Below, in pieces: positions 13,195 through 20,154 of a stretch of DNA of 22,901 nucleotides (position 1 is its first letter; each line of letters starts with the position of its first letter). Origin of the DNA: a virus. The stretch lies in IMG/VR virus record IMGVR_UViG_3300048833_000203, positions 1 to 22,901 of that record; one strand, written 5' to 3'. The translations under genes and the position numbers were made by a program. Under the pieces are notes generated by a model, which ran no database searches, had not been told where the DNA came from, and saw nothing but the letters and a program-made list of their open reading frames with translations.

Positions 13195-14552
13195 GTCAGT
13201 TTAGGCAGACAGGTAACGGGTATGCTTCTCAGTGGGACGGTGACGATTTAAACGCTGGAACAGATCCTACATTACCTAAAAAAAATATTTCTGCATTTGC
13301 TTCTTCGACAACAAATGTAATTGTTGTCGGCCCGGGTTATTACAAAGGATCGTGGGTAGGTTCAAGAGTAGTTCAGGCTGATGGTAAAGTGATAGTAGAT
13401 GGGTTAGGAGGAGTAGCGGGTTCTTTAAATATATTCAGGGGCTGTCACGTGAGAAATTTTTCCGCAATCTCAAATGCTGGAGCGAGTAGTGAGTTTACTG
13501 ATTCTATAGTGGAATCTGTGACTTTAGCCTCACTACGAGGATTTCACACTAGATCAATCTTTCTGTCCAATATTGCTCTCGAAAACTCTAACTCTAATAT
13601 TTTTATAGATAACTGCATATTTATCACCCCTCGATTCAATTCAACTACGGATGCTGGGGCAAATATCAGAGCTCTTGGAAGAATTTCCTATGGGTATATA
13701 GCCGCTGGTTCTAAAATATTTTTGAGCACAATTACTGTTTTAACAAATAATTTGATTAATGGACTGATTCGAATATCTGGAGTTGATTATGAGGCTAAAT
13801 TTTTAATTGATGGAAGCCCAAGACCAGATGCAGACCCATTAATAGCGGATATTGCTACTATAAGACCTACGTTTTACACAGATGGAAATTTTGCATGTCT
13901 TGAATCAGATATAAAATTTATTGATATTATATCCAGAACAGTCGAGCCAGATTCTATTTTACTCCAAAAGTCAAACGCAAACGGGTTTATCGGAGGAGTA
14001 AAAGTCGGCAAGAAAATAGACCTTGACGAGTCGGGATTTACGATCACCAAAACAGGTATTGATGATTCAAACCCAAACTTTTGGAAGATTGCATCCGGAG
14101 TCACTTTTGCCAAGATACGAATCACGGGCAAAGTATCTGACTCGCTGATTTCAGGAACAACACTCGATATTAGAATACCATTTAATTTTGATGGGGACAG
14201 CTCAGGAAACACGGCGACCAATAACAACGTTCCTGATGCCTGGAATGAACGGACCACACCAGACACCAAAGGGACCAAGCCCAACAGACTGACTTTTGAG
14301 GTTAGAACGTCAAAGTTAGCATCCCCGGGAAGAGACGTTTCAGCAGACTGGGATAATGACAACACAAACAGCCCTTCAATTGCGGGGCAGTACTATTTAA
14401 CAGAATGGGGTCAACCTATGCTTCATCATGTGATTTCTGGAGTATCTTATGGGAATGCCGATGCTAATGCCATCAATGCGGCCACCAAGCTCCCATTTAA
14501 TTTCCGGTCAATAGACGTAATTATCACCATTACCAATACCCGAGAGATATGA
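13191..14552 (+). CDS. Tail spike-like beta-solenoid protein
   Basis: 453 residues. The middle (about 30-260) is a series of short strands and turns rich in Ile, Val, Asn, Ser and Gly, e.g. GKVIVDGLGGVAGSLNIFRG and NSNSNIFIDNCIFITPRFNS, like the coils of right-handed beta-helices in phage tail spikes and surface proteins. The last 170 residues are a separate globular beta domain (KIRITGKVSDSLISGTTLDI...). No lyase or hydrolase motif was recognised. It overlaps its neighbours by ATGAG on both sides. Composition returns to AT-rich here, unlike the preceding two genes. Confidence 0.6.
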   Translation: MSQFRQTGNGYASQWDGDDLNAGTDPTLPKKNISAFASSTTNVIVVGPGYYKGSWVGSRVVQADGKVIVDGLGGVAGSLNIFRGCHVRNFSAISNAGASSEFTDSIVESVTLASLRGFHTRSIFLSNIALENSNSNIFIDNCIFITPRFNSTTDAGANIRALGRISYGYIAAGSKIFLSTITVLTNNLINGLIRISGVDYEAKFLIDGSPRPDADPLIADIATIRPTFYTDGNFACLESDIKFIDIISRTVEPDSILLQKSNANGFIGGVKVGKKIDLDESGFTITKTGIDDSNPNFWKIASGVTFAKIRITGKVSDSLISGTTLDIRIPFNFDGDSSGNTATNNNVPDAWNERTTPDTKGTKPNRLTFEVRTSKLASPGRDVSADWDNDNTNSPSIAGQYYLTEWGQPMLHHVISGVSYGNADANAINAATKLPFNFRSIDVIITITNTREI

Positions 14553-14899
14553 GTTTGCCCAGCGGATTTGAAGGCATAATCCTATCAGGCGAGCAGGCAC
14601 CCGTCACCAATCTGCCTCAGGCATTTCGAGGCGTGGTGCTCAGCTTCTCCGGAGACACTATCTTTGTGAATGTCAAAAATGGTCTGGGAAAACCAATTGC
14701 CGGGATGGAAGTATCCACACCCTTCTCAGGCTCGACCCTGACCGGGTTCACCGATGCCTCCGGAAATGTCCAGATCCTCTGCGATGCCACCGGCACCATC
14801 ACTTTCCGCAAGGACAAGACCTTCCGCACCCGCTCCTACGACCGCTCCACCGAGGGTGCGATTGTGAATTATGTGTATAACATCCCGCTCATGGAGTAA
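14549..14899 (+). CDS. Ig-like / carboxypeptidase-regulatory-like domain protein
   Basis: 116 residues. Residues about 32-95 (FVNVKNGLGKPIAGMEVSTP, then FTDASGNVQI, DATGTITFRK) have the order seen in invasin/CarboxypepD-regulatory domains: a strand, G-x-P-I-x-G-x-x-V, then T-D-x-x-G-x-V and a final T-F-x-K strand. Such beta-sandwiches are common at the tips of phage tails where they bind sugars or other surface structures. It overlaps the spike-like gene by ATGAG and is the last of the adhesion genes before a large hairpin. It is GC-rich like the fibre gene. Confidence 0.68.
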   Translation: MSLPSGFEGIILSGEQAPVTNLPQAFRGVVLSFSGDTIFVNVKNGLGKPIAGMEVSTPFSGSTLTGFTDASGNVQILCDATGTITFRKDKTFRTRSYDRSTEGAIVNYVYNIPLME

Positions 14900-14900
14900 A

Positions 14901-14964
14901 GCTCACCGCAGAGTCTCAGAGAACGCAGAGAGACCTTTGAGGTTTTGCAATCCTCGAAGGTCTC
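14901..14964 (+). repeat. Purine-rich direct repeats and 13-bp hairpin
   Basis: After the stop codon the sequence reads CCGCAGAGTCTCAGAGAACG and then CGCAGAGAG, i.e. repeated CGCAGAG units, running into a stem of 13 pairs (14930-14942 with 14952-14964, one G-T) around a 9-base loop. No T tract follows, so it is a poor terminator. Similar CGCAGAG-type intergenic sequences recur in many environmental bacterial genomes (recollection, not checked). It may be a dispersed element or an RNA-processing hairpin. Confidence 0.5.
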
Positions 14965-14978
14965 ATTATATTAGTCGT

Positions 14979-15347
14979 ATGAAAAAAGCCCATATCCTCA
15001 CTAACAAATCCATCCGCACAAAAAATGTAGAGCTGACCACCGAAGGGGCTTTCCGTCTTCAGCCCGGCAAATCTGAGGGTACAATCTACCTCGGAGGTCA
15101 TGCTTTTCCCTACACCTACCAGACTAACCAGTTCGAATCCTTAGAGCCATTCGGCCTTCACACCGACTTTCCCGGTATTCCCCGTGACATTTTTGCAAAC
15201 CCTGACGGCACCTTTCGCCTTGAGCCCAGCGATGAAGAGCTTAGAAACCTAAAGCCTATCATTGTTCCAGACACCCCCATCAAAGGTGAAGGAATCATTC
15301 GTTACCATCCCGACGGACGGGTGACTCATACAAAAATCCGTAATTGA
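14979..15347 (+). CDS. Hypothetical protein, 122 residues
   Basis: Not recognised. Starts MKKAHILTNKSIRTKNVELT. Beta-rich, with similar turns FRLQPGKSEGTI and FRLEPSDEELRN, and a last strand pair RYHPDGRVTHTKI. The frame continues upstream to 14871, but that would run through the hairpin and overlap the previous gene, so ATG 14979 is chosen. It is GC-rich like the fibre-tip genes and in the same direction; a structural accessory of the tail tip is plausible but unproven. Confidence 0.62.
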   Translation: MKKAHILTNKSIRTKNVELTTEGAFRLQPGKSEGTIYLGGHAFPYTYQTNQFESLEPFGLHTDFPGIPRDIFANPDGTFRLEPSDEELRNLKPIIVPDTPIKGEGIIRYHPDGRVTHTKIRN

Positions 15348-15366
15348 CCTTTAGAACTAAACTGGT

Positions 15367-15495
15367 ATGATAGGCGACATCGAGTTTTTTGTAATCCTAT
15401 TGGAAATCCCTGCAAAGTATGCTAATCCTATTCTGCAATTCTTAGCCGAAAATGAGGAGAAATCAGAACCGGAGAAAAAGACAAAGGATAAGTAA
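15367..15495 (+). CDS. Very small protein, 42 residues
   Basis: A hydrophobic N-terminal helix (MIGDIEFFVILLEIPAKYAN) is followed by a charged tail ending EKSEPEKKTKDK. The start follows AGAACTAAACTGGT, a partial copy of the accessory-gene leader. It ends 14 bases before a strong terminator, so it closes the tail-tip transcription unit. Shape suggests a membrane-associated peptide; function unknown. Confidence 0.5.
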   Translation: MIGDIEFFVILLEIPAKYANPILQFLAENEEKSEPEKKTKDK

Positions 15496-15509
15496 ACAAT
15501 ATTCGGCAC

Positions 15510-15543
15510 GGCTACTAAACTTTTTTTAGTAGCCTTATTTTTT
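15510..15543 (+). terminator. Rho-independent terminator
   Basis: A 10-bp perfect stem GGCTACTAAA/TTTAGTAGCC with a 5-base loop and a downstream TTATTTTTT tract separates the tail-tip unit from the lysis genes. Confidence 0.9.
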
Positions 15544-15555
15544 GTAAATTTACAA
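15542..15555. promoter_or_regulatory. Perfect 14-base palindrome, possible operator
   Basis: TTGTAAATTTACAA is its own reverse complement. It lies 46 bases before the holin-like gene and upstream of a weak -7-like box (AATATTTG, 15584-15591), a position suited to a repressor or activator site for lysis gene expression. Confidence 0.35.
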
Positions 15556-15601
15556 TAATTAAGATTTATGCAGGAATAATCCTAATATTTGAATAAATTA
15601 A

Positions 15602-15844
15602 ATGGAAGCAACTCAACCTCTTTTAGACATACTTCTCAATCAAAGCCCGATAGTTGTCGGAATGGGTTTTGTGATATATACCCTTTGGAAGTCCTATCAA
15701 AAGGAAAAGGATCAAAAGGAAGTTTTAGCCGATAAGGTCATTACTAATAACATAATTATCCAAGAGCAGATGAAGGACATGATTGAGTTGCAAAAGAAAG
15801 TTGTTGACACCTTAGACCAAATGAAAAATGGAAAGTCTCATTAA
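15602..15844 (+). CDS. Holin-like protein (BhlA/UviB type)
   Basis: 80 residues: a short exposed N-terminus, one membrane helix (about 14-28, SPIVVGMGFVIYTLW), then a long charged helix (YQKEKDQKEVLADKVITNNI... MIELQKKVVDTLDQMKNGKS) that should form a coiled coil. A single membrane helix with a coiled-coil tail is the BhlA/UviB layout of small holins or holin-like bacteriocin proteins. The endolysin gene 430 bases downstream supports a lysis role: holins time the release or activity of the endolysin. The ATG follows an A-rich leader after the palindrome and terminator. Confidence 0.72.
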   Translation: MEATQPLLDILLNQSPIVVGMGFVIYTLWKSYQKEKDQKEVLADKVITNNIIIQEQMKDMIELQKKVVDTLDQMKNGKSH

Positions 15845-16280
15845 TATGATATTCCCGAAATCAAAATCGTCTCAGGCTATTTATGATTTAGCAATGAACT
15901 CAACAAAGGCTACGGCCTCTCTTTTTAAGCTATACAAAGAAGGGGGATCTGACATACCAACCGATGAGAATCTATTCGTGAAAATATTCCCTCACGATCC
16001 TGCAAGCCCTGCAATCTATTGGGTCGATGATTCTCAATATATAATCAGATACCCTCCAAACTCAAAGCCTTATTCTCATTCATTTGAGGACAAATGCAAG
16101 TTTATTGAATGTTTGTCCGGTAAATTGTTCGATGCTAATTCTGATTTTAAAATGTTCAAGGGAGATAAATTAAAGGTTTATCCAAAAGATAATTACGCCC
16201 CATATACTGAAAATGAAGCCTGTTATCTACGGGTTTGTGTCGGTTCTTGCGATTCACTATTTGACCATATTTGCGGATGA
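15828..16280 (+). CDS. Hypothetical protein in lysis region, 150 residues
   Basis: Not recognised. An N-terminal helical part (SSQAIYDLAMNSTKATASLF), then beta segments with LFVKIFPHDPASPAIYWVDD, SQYIIRYPPNSKPYSHSF, and a Cys-containing end (ACYLRVCVGSCDSLFDHICG; four Cys in the last 20 residues). It overlaps the holin gene by 17 bases; a second ATG at 15846, one base after the holin stop, would remove the overlap and is equally possible (144 residues). Its stop overlaps the endolysin start (ATGA). Lies between holin and endolysin, so a lysis accessory is possible. Confidence 0.65.
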   Translation: MESLINMIFPKSKSSQAIYDLAMNSTKATASLFKLYKEGGSDIPTDENLFVKIFPHDPASPAIYWVDDSQYIIRYPPNSKPYSHSFEDKCKFIECLSGKLFDANSDFKMFKGDKLKVYPKDNYAPYTENEACYLRVCVGSCDSLFDHICG

Positions 16281-16666
16281 AACTAACAACTAATTTTAAC
16301 CTCCCTGAATTCGCTTCCAAGGATGGATCCGCATTTCCTGAATCTGTAAAAGAATCTTTAGCTGAATTAGCGGAAAACCTTGAGATATTAAGAGCACACT
16401 TTGGCAAACCTATCACCATTACGTCCGGTTATCGTTCACCTGCTCATAATTTACGGATTGGTGGAGCTTCTGAGTCATTCCACACCAGAGGGATGGCGGC
16501 CGATATAAAAGTCAAAGAAGTTGCTCCAAAGATAGTTTACAATGCAATAGAATTGCTGATTAAGTCAGGTAAGATGAAAGAGGGGGGACTTGGCCTTTAT
16601 AATAGTTGGGTACATTACGATATTAGAGGAAAAAAAATAAGATGGGATTACACAAACAAATCATAA
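16277..16666 (+). CDS. Endolysin, peptidase M15 family
   Basis: 129 residues. Cleaves peptidoglycan peptides (D-Ala-D-Ala carboxypeptidase or L-Ala-D-Glu endopeptidase type of M15). Zinc-site residues visible: His69 and Asp76 in SFHTRGMAADIKV (S-x-H-x-x-G-x-A-x-D pattern) and His113 in WVHYDIRG. ITSGYRSPAHN (about 48-58) is the family's conserved substrate-side motif. A frame starting at TTG 16271 exists, but ATG 16277 overlaps the previous stop as ATGA and is preferred. No signal peptide is seen, so release depends on the holin. Confidence 0.92.
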   Translation: MKLTTNFNLPEFASKDGSAFPESVKESLAELAENLEILRAHFGKPITITSGYRSPAHNLRIGGASESFHTRGMAADIKVKEVAPKIVYNAIELLIKSGKMKEGGLGLYNSWVHYDIRGKKIRWDYTNKS

Positions 16667-16671
16667 AAACC

Positions 16672-17124
16672 ATGAAAAAACTATTTGAAAAAATCAAACT
16701 AGCCTTATCAAAGGCTTTCGGGGCATTCCTTGGAATACTGATTAAGAACGCAGATGCAGCCGTAAAGGTGGTTGACATCGTAAAGACTATCATTGAAAAC
16801 CCTGCCATTGATTGGGTTGTAGCCTTGACTCCTACAAAGAAAGATGATGAGCTATTGAAAAAAGCAAAAGAAATCACTCCAAAGATCATGGCACAGGTTG
16901 CATTCTACATGGGTATTGTTGATGCTATCACATTGGAACAAGACCCAGAGAAAGCAGCTTCAATCGTATTCAATCTCATTTCCGATAAAATACCAAATGA
17001 AGGGCGGGGAATATTCTATCGAGAACTATCGGCTGAAATCGGAAAGGCGCTAAGTGACGGAGAAATAGATAATGCTGAAATCGGGGCTATCGTTCAATTG
17101 GTAAGGAAGAAAATCCTATCGTGA
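16672..17124 (+). CDS. Helical protein following endolysin, 150 residues
   Basis: Almost wholly helical. The N-terminus (MKKLFEKIKLALSKAFGAFL, then GILIKNADAAVKVVDIVKTI) is basic and amphipathic and likely to touch membranes. The rest (AQVAFYMGIVDAITLEQDPE... GIFYRELSAEIGKALSDGEI) has conserved-looking DGEI turns that resemble an EF-hand-like loop only loosely. Family not recognised; proteins of this look stand next to endolysins in Bacteroidetes prophages. A start at ATG 16642 would overlap the endolysin; ATG 16672, 5 bases after its stop, is chosen. A lysis or envelope role is an inference from position. Confidence 0.65.
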   Translation: MKKLFEKIKLALSKAFGAFLGILIKNADAAVKVVDIVKTIIENPAIDWVVALTPTKKDDELLKKAKEITPKIMAQVAFYMGIVDAITLEQDPEKAASIVFNLISDKIPNEGRGIFYRELSAEIGKALSDGEIDNAEIGAIVQLVRKKILS

Positions 17125-17237
17125 AGTTCCCTTTCTCAGGATCGTTTTTCAACCGTTCTAAGCGAGTCAAACATGAAATCAGTATAAGACTTCCTATTTG
17201 GTTTTTAAAGCGCCTTATTCAAAAGAAAAGCCTCTAA
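17121..17237 (+). CDS. Small basic protein with GTG start, 38 residues
   Basis: Starts at GTG overlapping the previous stop (GTGA). Reads MKFPFSGSFFNRSKRVKHEI then SIRLPIWFLKRLIQKKSL: ten Lys/Arg, no acidic residue but one Glu, with a short hydrophobic patch. It may be a membrane-active or nucleic-acid-binding peptide. Its stop codon lies in the terminator stem, which fits a true last gene of the lysis operon. Confidence 0.5.
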   Translation: MKFPFSGSFFNRSKRVKHEISIRLPIWFLKRLIQKKSL

Positions 17238-17250
17238 ATAAGAGGCTTTT
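17226..17250. terminator. Bidirectional terminator between converging operons
   Basis: A 10-bp perfect stem AAAAGCCTCT/AGAGGCTTTT with a 5-base loop. The T and A runs are part of both stem sides, so it works for the lysis genes (+) and for the long - strand operon that ends at 17264. Confidence 0.9.
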
Positions 17251-17263
17251 TCATTGGCTAACT

Positions 17264-17455
17264 TTACAACCTTTCATCTACTTCTAATTCTCGAATTGTA
17301 ATTTGATTATAAGCTATAGTTTTTGGAAGGTTATTTTTAACCGGAACTTTATCTCCTGACTTAGCGCAAATTTCCTCAATTCTTTCTTCTTTGATTAGCC
17401 TTCTAAATGAATAATAGGCTTTAAATCCTGATGGTTTTTCAATTAAGAACATCAT
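17264..17455 (-). CDS. Hypothetical protein, 63 residues
   Basis: Not recognised. MMFLIEKPSGFKAYYSFRRL, a charged helix IKEERIEEICAKSGDKVPVK and a short strand ITIRELEVDERL. The start overlaps the stop of the preceding gene (ATGATG over TGA), so it is translated from the same mRNA. It is the last gene of the - strand operon before the bidirectional terminator. Confidence 0.6.
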   Translation of the reverse strand: MMFLIEKPSGFKAYYSFRRLIKEERIEEICAKSGDKVPVKNNLPKTIAYNQITIRELEVDERL

Positions 17456-17862
17456 TGGTAAATGATTCTAGCTGCCTCCCTCAATTTATTCAACCGCACC
17501 GATATGACTGTAATTCCGTCCACTGGTAATTTAGCCTCTTCCAAGCTCTCAACCTGTCTAAATGCAAGCGGGCCTATTTCAGGAATCTGGATCAGCTTAA
17601 TCAGTGGGTTTTTAGGATCGTTGCCTTTAGCTTGGTCTGATAGCCTGTCATAACCCATCGATACAAATTGATGCTGCCTGTCATGAATTTGTAATTCTAC
17701 CGCTCCGTCACCTTCTTCTCCTTCATAAATGAAATAGAATACAGGGCTAGCGGTCTTAACTGTTTCGCCTAGCTTTTTACTTTGAGCATTTGCATCATTA
17801 GTCATCAGGCTAAGAGTCAAAATTAGGAATGCAAAAGACAATAGATAGATTAGCTTTCTCAT
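17452..17862 (-). CDS. Secreted protein with signal peptide, 136 residues
   Basis: N-terminal signal peptide: MRKL, hydrophobic core to about residue 20, then TNDANA with a likely cut after Ala26 (A-N-A before Gln). No lipobox Cys. The mature part (about 110 residues) has GVEL/FYFIYEGEEGDGAVELQI, a helix around YDRLSDQAKGNDP and a last helix LNKLREAARIIY. No family recognised. Its neighbour at 17859 carries the same DANAQ pentapeptide at its signal cleavage site. Possible roles: envelope disruption, exclusion of other phages; none proven. Overlaps neighbours at both ends. Confidence 0.68.
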   Translation of the reverse strand: MRKLIYLLSFAFLILTLSLMTNDANAQSKKLGETVKTASPVFYFIYEGEEGDGAVELQIHDRQHQFVSMGYDRLSDQAKGNDPKNPLIKLIQIPEIGPLAFRQVESLEEAKLPVDGITVISVRLNKLREAARIIYQ

Positions 17863-18164
17863 TTTATTATTGATTTTCTAACTCTGTTTTCTTTTCTAAC
17901 TAATCGGGCTGACTGGTTATTATTGCCTCGAATAGATTTAGACTGCTTTACCGCCACTTTAACAGCTCTTATTCTAATTTTAGGCTGTGACTTTCTCCAA
18001 GATTCAAAAGACCTTTCTTTTTGAAGTTTGTTGTGATACCTCAAATGAGGCGTTTGTGCGTTAGCATCTGGCCCGAACAATATGACCAATAGCAAGATTC
18101 CGATAATCACTAAGACTATTCTAAAGAATCTCTTTTCAATTTTTCCCATTTCCCTTGGTTTCAT
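17859..18164 (-). CDS. Very basic secreted or membrane-anchored protein, 101 residues
   Basis: Basic start (MGKIEKRFFR from Met6), one strong hydrophobic segment (about 16-30, IVLVIIGILLLVILF) and GPDANAQT, a likely signal cleavage after Ala36. The rest is strongly basic (SWRKSQPKIRIRAVKVAVKQ, ending VRKENRVRKSIIK) with few acidic residues. The first ATG (18164) overlaps the upstream gene by 29 bases, Met6 (18149) by 14; the latter is plausible. With its neighbour it makes a secreted pair at the end of the operon. A spanin-like role can be imagined, but no spanin motif is visible. Confidence 0.62.
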   Translation of the reverse strand: MKPREMGKIEKRFFRIVLVIIGILLLVILFGPDANAQTPHLRYHNKLQKERSFESWRKSQPKIRIRAVKVAVKQSKSIRGNNNQSARLVRKENRVRKSIIK

Positions 18165-18378
18165 TTTTGATGTAGTTTTTTATAAGTATTAGTTTGTTTT
18201 GATACCTTTTAGTTTTCAATACCTTTTCCAGTTGCGGAGTGGTATTACCTGTAAGCATGAAGTTTAGGAAATCTGAGGCTACCCCCACATAATCTTCAAG
18301 TATTTGGCAACATTTCATTGATGGATGTTCACAAGCGAAGTGAACTTTGACCGCTTTTGTAATTAGTTCTTGATTCAT
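18136..18378 (-). CDS. Hypothetical helical protein, 80 residues
   Basis: Not recognised. Reads MNQELITKAVKVHFACEHPS, then KCCQILEDYVGVASDFLNFM and a basic end (KVLKTKRYQNKLILIKNYIK). Three Cys and two His near the start could bind a metal, but the spacing (C-x-x-x-x-x-x-CC) fits no standard finger. The start codon is the end of an accessory-gene leader that also encodes the last residues of the preceding gene. Confidence 0.6.
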   Translation of the reverse strand: MNQELITKAVKVHFACEHPSMKCCQILEDYVGVASDFLNFMLTGNTTPQLEKVLKTKRYQNKLILIKNYIKNETKGNGKN

Positions 18379-18821
18379 TTATCTGTTAGTTTAAGTTCTT
18401 CACCTGTCAGGGCAAAATATAGGTTTTGAAGATGGTGGACGTATTGGATTTTGAAATAACCGTTTCTGTAGAAAGGATAATCCTCGTAGGAATAATCCAT
18501 CATATTTTTGAGCCAAACAATATCAAACATCCAATCTTTTGTTACTGGGTTGGTTCCGATATAAAAACTATCACAGACTGATCCTTCCCTCTTATAAAAC
18601 CCAAACCTCACCAACCATTCTTCGGTAAGGGGGATTGGTTCAAATGATTCGTAAAACTCAGCATTTATAGTTCCTTCAACCCAAAAGAAATTATCCCAAG
18701 GATCATACCCGATAAAATTGACAATATCCTTTACGTTTTCACTTTTTTGATCTACTTCATCTTCGATATTCTCATAAATACCATAAATCAAATTCCCAAT
18801 CCTTAGTTCGCTTGCTTTCAT
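18375..18821 (-). CDS. Phage-associated protein of the 'ELRIGN...IPLTEEWL' type
   Basis: 148 residues. The start KASELRIGNLIYG and the centre EPIPLTEEWLVRFGFYKREG, followed by YFKIQYVHHLQNLYFALTGE, are a combination I know from many Bacteroidetes phage and plasmid small proteins of unknown function; LTEEWLxxFGF is the most constant part. Acidic, probably soluble and alpha/beta. The ATG lies at the end of an accessory-gene leader, 12 bases after the stop of the minor head gene. No role is known. Confidence 0.7.
   Translation of the reverse strand: MKASELRIGNLIYGIYENIEDEVDQKSENVKDIVNFIGYDPWDNFFWVEGTINAEFYESFEPIPLTEEWLVRFGFYKREGSVCDSFYIGTNPVTKDWMFDIVWLKNMMDYSYEDYPFYRNGYFKIQYVHHLQNLYFALTGEELKLTDK
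18376..18398 (-). repeat. Accessory-gene leader motif, copy C
   Basis: GAACTTAAAC, then TAACAGATAAATG ending in the start of the 80-residue gene. Here the leader is also coding: it gives EELKLTDK, the C-terminus of the upstream protein. Confidence 0.6.
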
Positions 18822-18841
18822 ATCTCTGTTTGTTTAAGTTC
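18819..18841 (-). repeat. Accessory-gene leader motif, copy D
   Basis: GAACTTAAAC then AAACAGAGATATG, ending in the start of the 148-residue gene. Its first bases overlap the stop region of the minor head gene. Confidence 0.6.
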
Positions 18842-19655
18842 TTCTCTGTACTGGTCTAAATCCATATTGACGGCCTGCTAATCTAAAGGCTAATCTGCAC
18901 CTACAATTGATCGCTTGACCGATTACAGCACCTTGAGTAAGATCACCGGGATATGCCATCAAATAACCTCCTACAATGAAATTATCTTTAATCCCAATCC
19001 AATTTGTGTTATCCATTACAAAATGTGCGTCTCTCGTCCGATCATCCCTAATCGGGTTCCACGACTTCTGCCAATTCAGCTTACTGCTTTCCAAGGCTAG
19101 AATCTGAGCCTTTGACATTGCATTAGTCGCCTCAGTCCTTGCGATTGTATTAGCCCGTAATTCCCTAGCCCTTGCATCGGCACGAAGTATCCTAGCAAGT
19201 TCCTTATTGGTCAATCCATCGTTTCGGCCTCGCTCGATAAACTCCGTTACCCGTTTGATAGTGGTTCCCATTACTTCCGTAACACGTTGGATAATGTAGG
19301 TATTCAAGAACCCTGTCATTAATCGATTCCAAAAAGGCTTCATTTCCGAAATCTTATCCGGAGAATATATCGAGGCGACTTCATCGAATACGTCCTTAGT
19401 CTTAATTTCCTGACCTGTCAAAGGTGCTACCAATTCATTCCAGATTAGAACGCCTTCGCTTGCCATGATACTTAGATACAATCGAGTGTAGACCCTTTGC
19501 ATCGGTTCTGAGTCGATTTGATCTAGTGGTAAGCCATATTCAAGGTTACGAGCGATTTGGTAATAATTCTGTTTGAGAACCCGTTGGAAAGCTAATGAGA
19601 ACCTTCGCTCATATTGCCCGTGGCGTTGTAGGTGCAGTTGGTCTTGGTAGGTCAT
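18834..19655 (-). CDS. Minor head protein (phage Mu gpF-like)
   Basis: 273 residues. The C-terminal half carries the MuF signature: TIARTEATNAMSKAQILALE (about 165-185), W-x-x-IRDDRTRDAHFVMD (about 195-210), then YPGDLTQGAVIGQAINCRCR (about 235-255) with NCRC, the end motif of the family. N-terminal half helical with LRADARARELRANT. Mu gpF-like proteins bind the portal region inside or near the capsid vertex and take part in head assembly; some carry toxin extensions, this one does not. It normally follows the portal gene; here it is on the opposite strand, 17 kb away and near the end of its operon. Starts within 4 bases of the upstream stop (ATGA). Confidence 0.9.
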   Translation of the reverse strand: MTYQDQLHLQRHGQYERRFSLAFQRVLKQNYYQIARNLEYGLPLDQIDSEPMQRVYTRLYLSIMASEGVLIWNELVAPLTGQEIKTKDVFDEVASIYSPDKISEMKPFWNRLMTGFLNTYIIQRVTEVMGTTIKRVTEFIERGRNDGLTNKELARILRADARARELRANTIARTEATNAMSKAQILALESSKLNWQKSWNPIRDDRTRDAHFVMDNTNWIGIKDNFIVGGYLMAYPGDLTQGAVIGQAINCRCRLAFRLAGRQYGFRPVQRRT

Positions 19656-19945
19656 TGATCTAATTCGCTTATACCTTTTTTACTAATCCAAATCTTCATA
19701 CAGGTTTTACAAGCCCCGTTTATAGTGATTTCTTGAGGTTCAATGTCAGATAATTTTACACGTTCTGTGGGTTCATTACCTTCGGTTGCTATAATCTTAC
19801 CGCAAAGACTAATGTTTCCCTCAATCTTTTCTAAATCTGTAAAAGGATGTGGAAATTCCTTTGACACAAAGCAATGAGACTTTAATAATGATTTTTCATC
19901 AATACTAACAAATCTATGCCATACGAATTTAAAATTGTGTTTCAT
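19652..19945 (-). CDS. Hypothetical protein, 97 residues, with C-x-x-C
   Basis: Not recognised. HNFKFVWHRFVSIDEKSLLK and FVSKEFPHPF at the start, a central ISLCGKIIATEGNEPTERVK, then GACKTCMKIWISKKG with a C-x-x-C that, with Cys48 and a His, might hold zinc. ATGA overlap with the minor head gene and with the DUF551 gene: clearly one operon. Confidence 0.62.
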   Translation of the reverse strand: MKHNFKFVWHRFVSIDEKSLLKSHCFVSKEFPHPFTDLEKIEGNISLCGKIIATEGNEPTERVKLSDIEPQEITINGACKTCMKIWISKKGISELDQ

Positions 19946-20154
19946 TGCTTAGGCGGTTCAGGTAGTGGCATCCAGTGGGTTGGAAAGTAAAGCACTCTAT
20001 TAGCCTCATTAGCATCTTGGAATTTACCATTTATAAATATCATTCCAGAAATGACTTCACCCGTGTTAATATCAGAAATAATAACTTCTGAAAGATTTTC
20101 AGGCAGCCTATCCTTAACACTTATCCAATTACTTTCCATCGTATATCCTTTCAA
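19942..20154 (-). CDS. DUF551 domain protein
   Basis: 70 residues; 65 from the second ATG (20139). NWISVKDRLPENLSEVII (from about residue 9) and the end FPTHWMPLPEPPKQ are the two defining parts of DUF551: W-I-S-V-x-x-x-L-P near the start and T-H-W-M-P-L-P-x-P-P at the end. The family is frequent in phages and prophages, function unknown. The first ATG overlaps the preceding membrane protein gene by 26 bases, the second by 11. Confidence 0.85.
   Translation of the reverse strand: MKGYTMESNWISVKDRLPENLSEVIISDINTGEVISGMIFINGKFQDANEANRVLYFPTHWMPLPEPPKQ

Noticed and set aside
13874-14365. 163-residue - strand open frame
   Set aside because: It is a shadow of the spike-like gene with no sensible start context or similarity.
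14871-14978. Upstream extension of the 122-residue gene
   Set aside because: It runs through the CGCAGAG repeat and hairpin and overlaps the preceding gene; composition is not coding-like.
16271-16276. TTG start of the endolysin
   Set aside because: ATG 16277 has the ATGA overlap that is usual in this operon.
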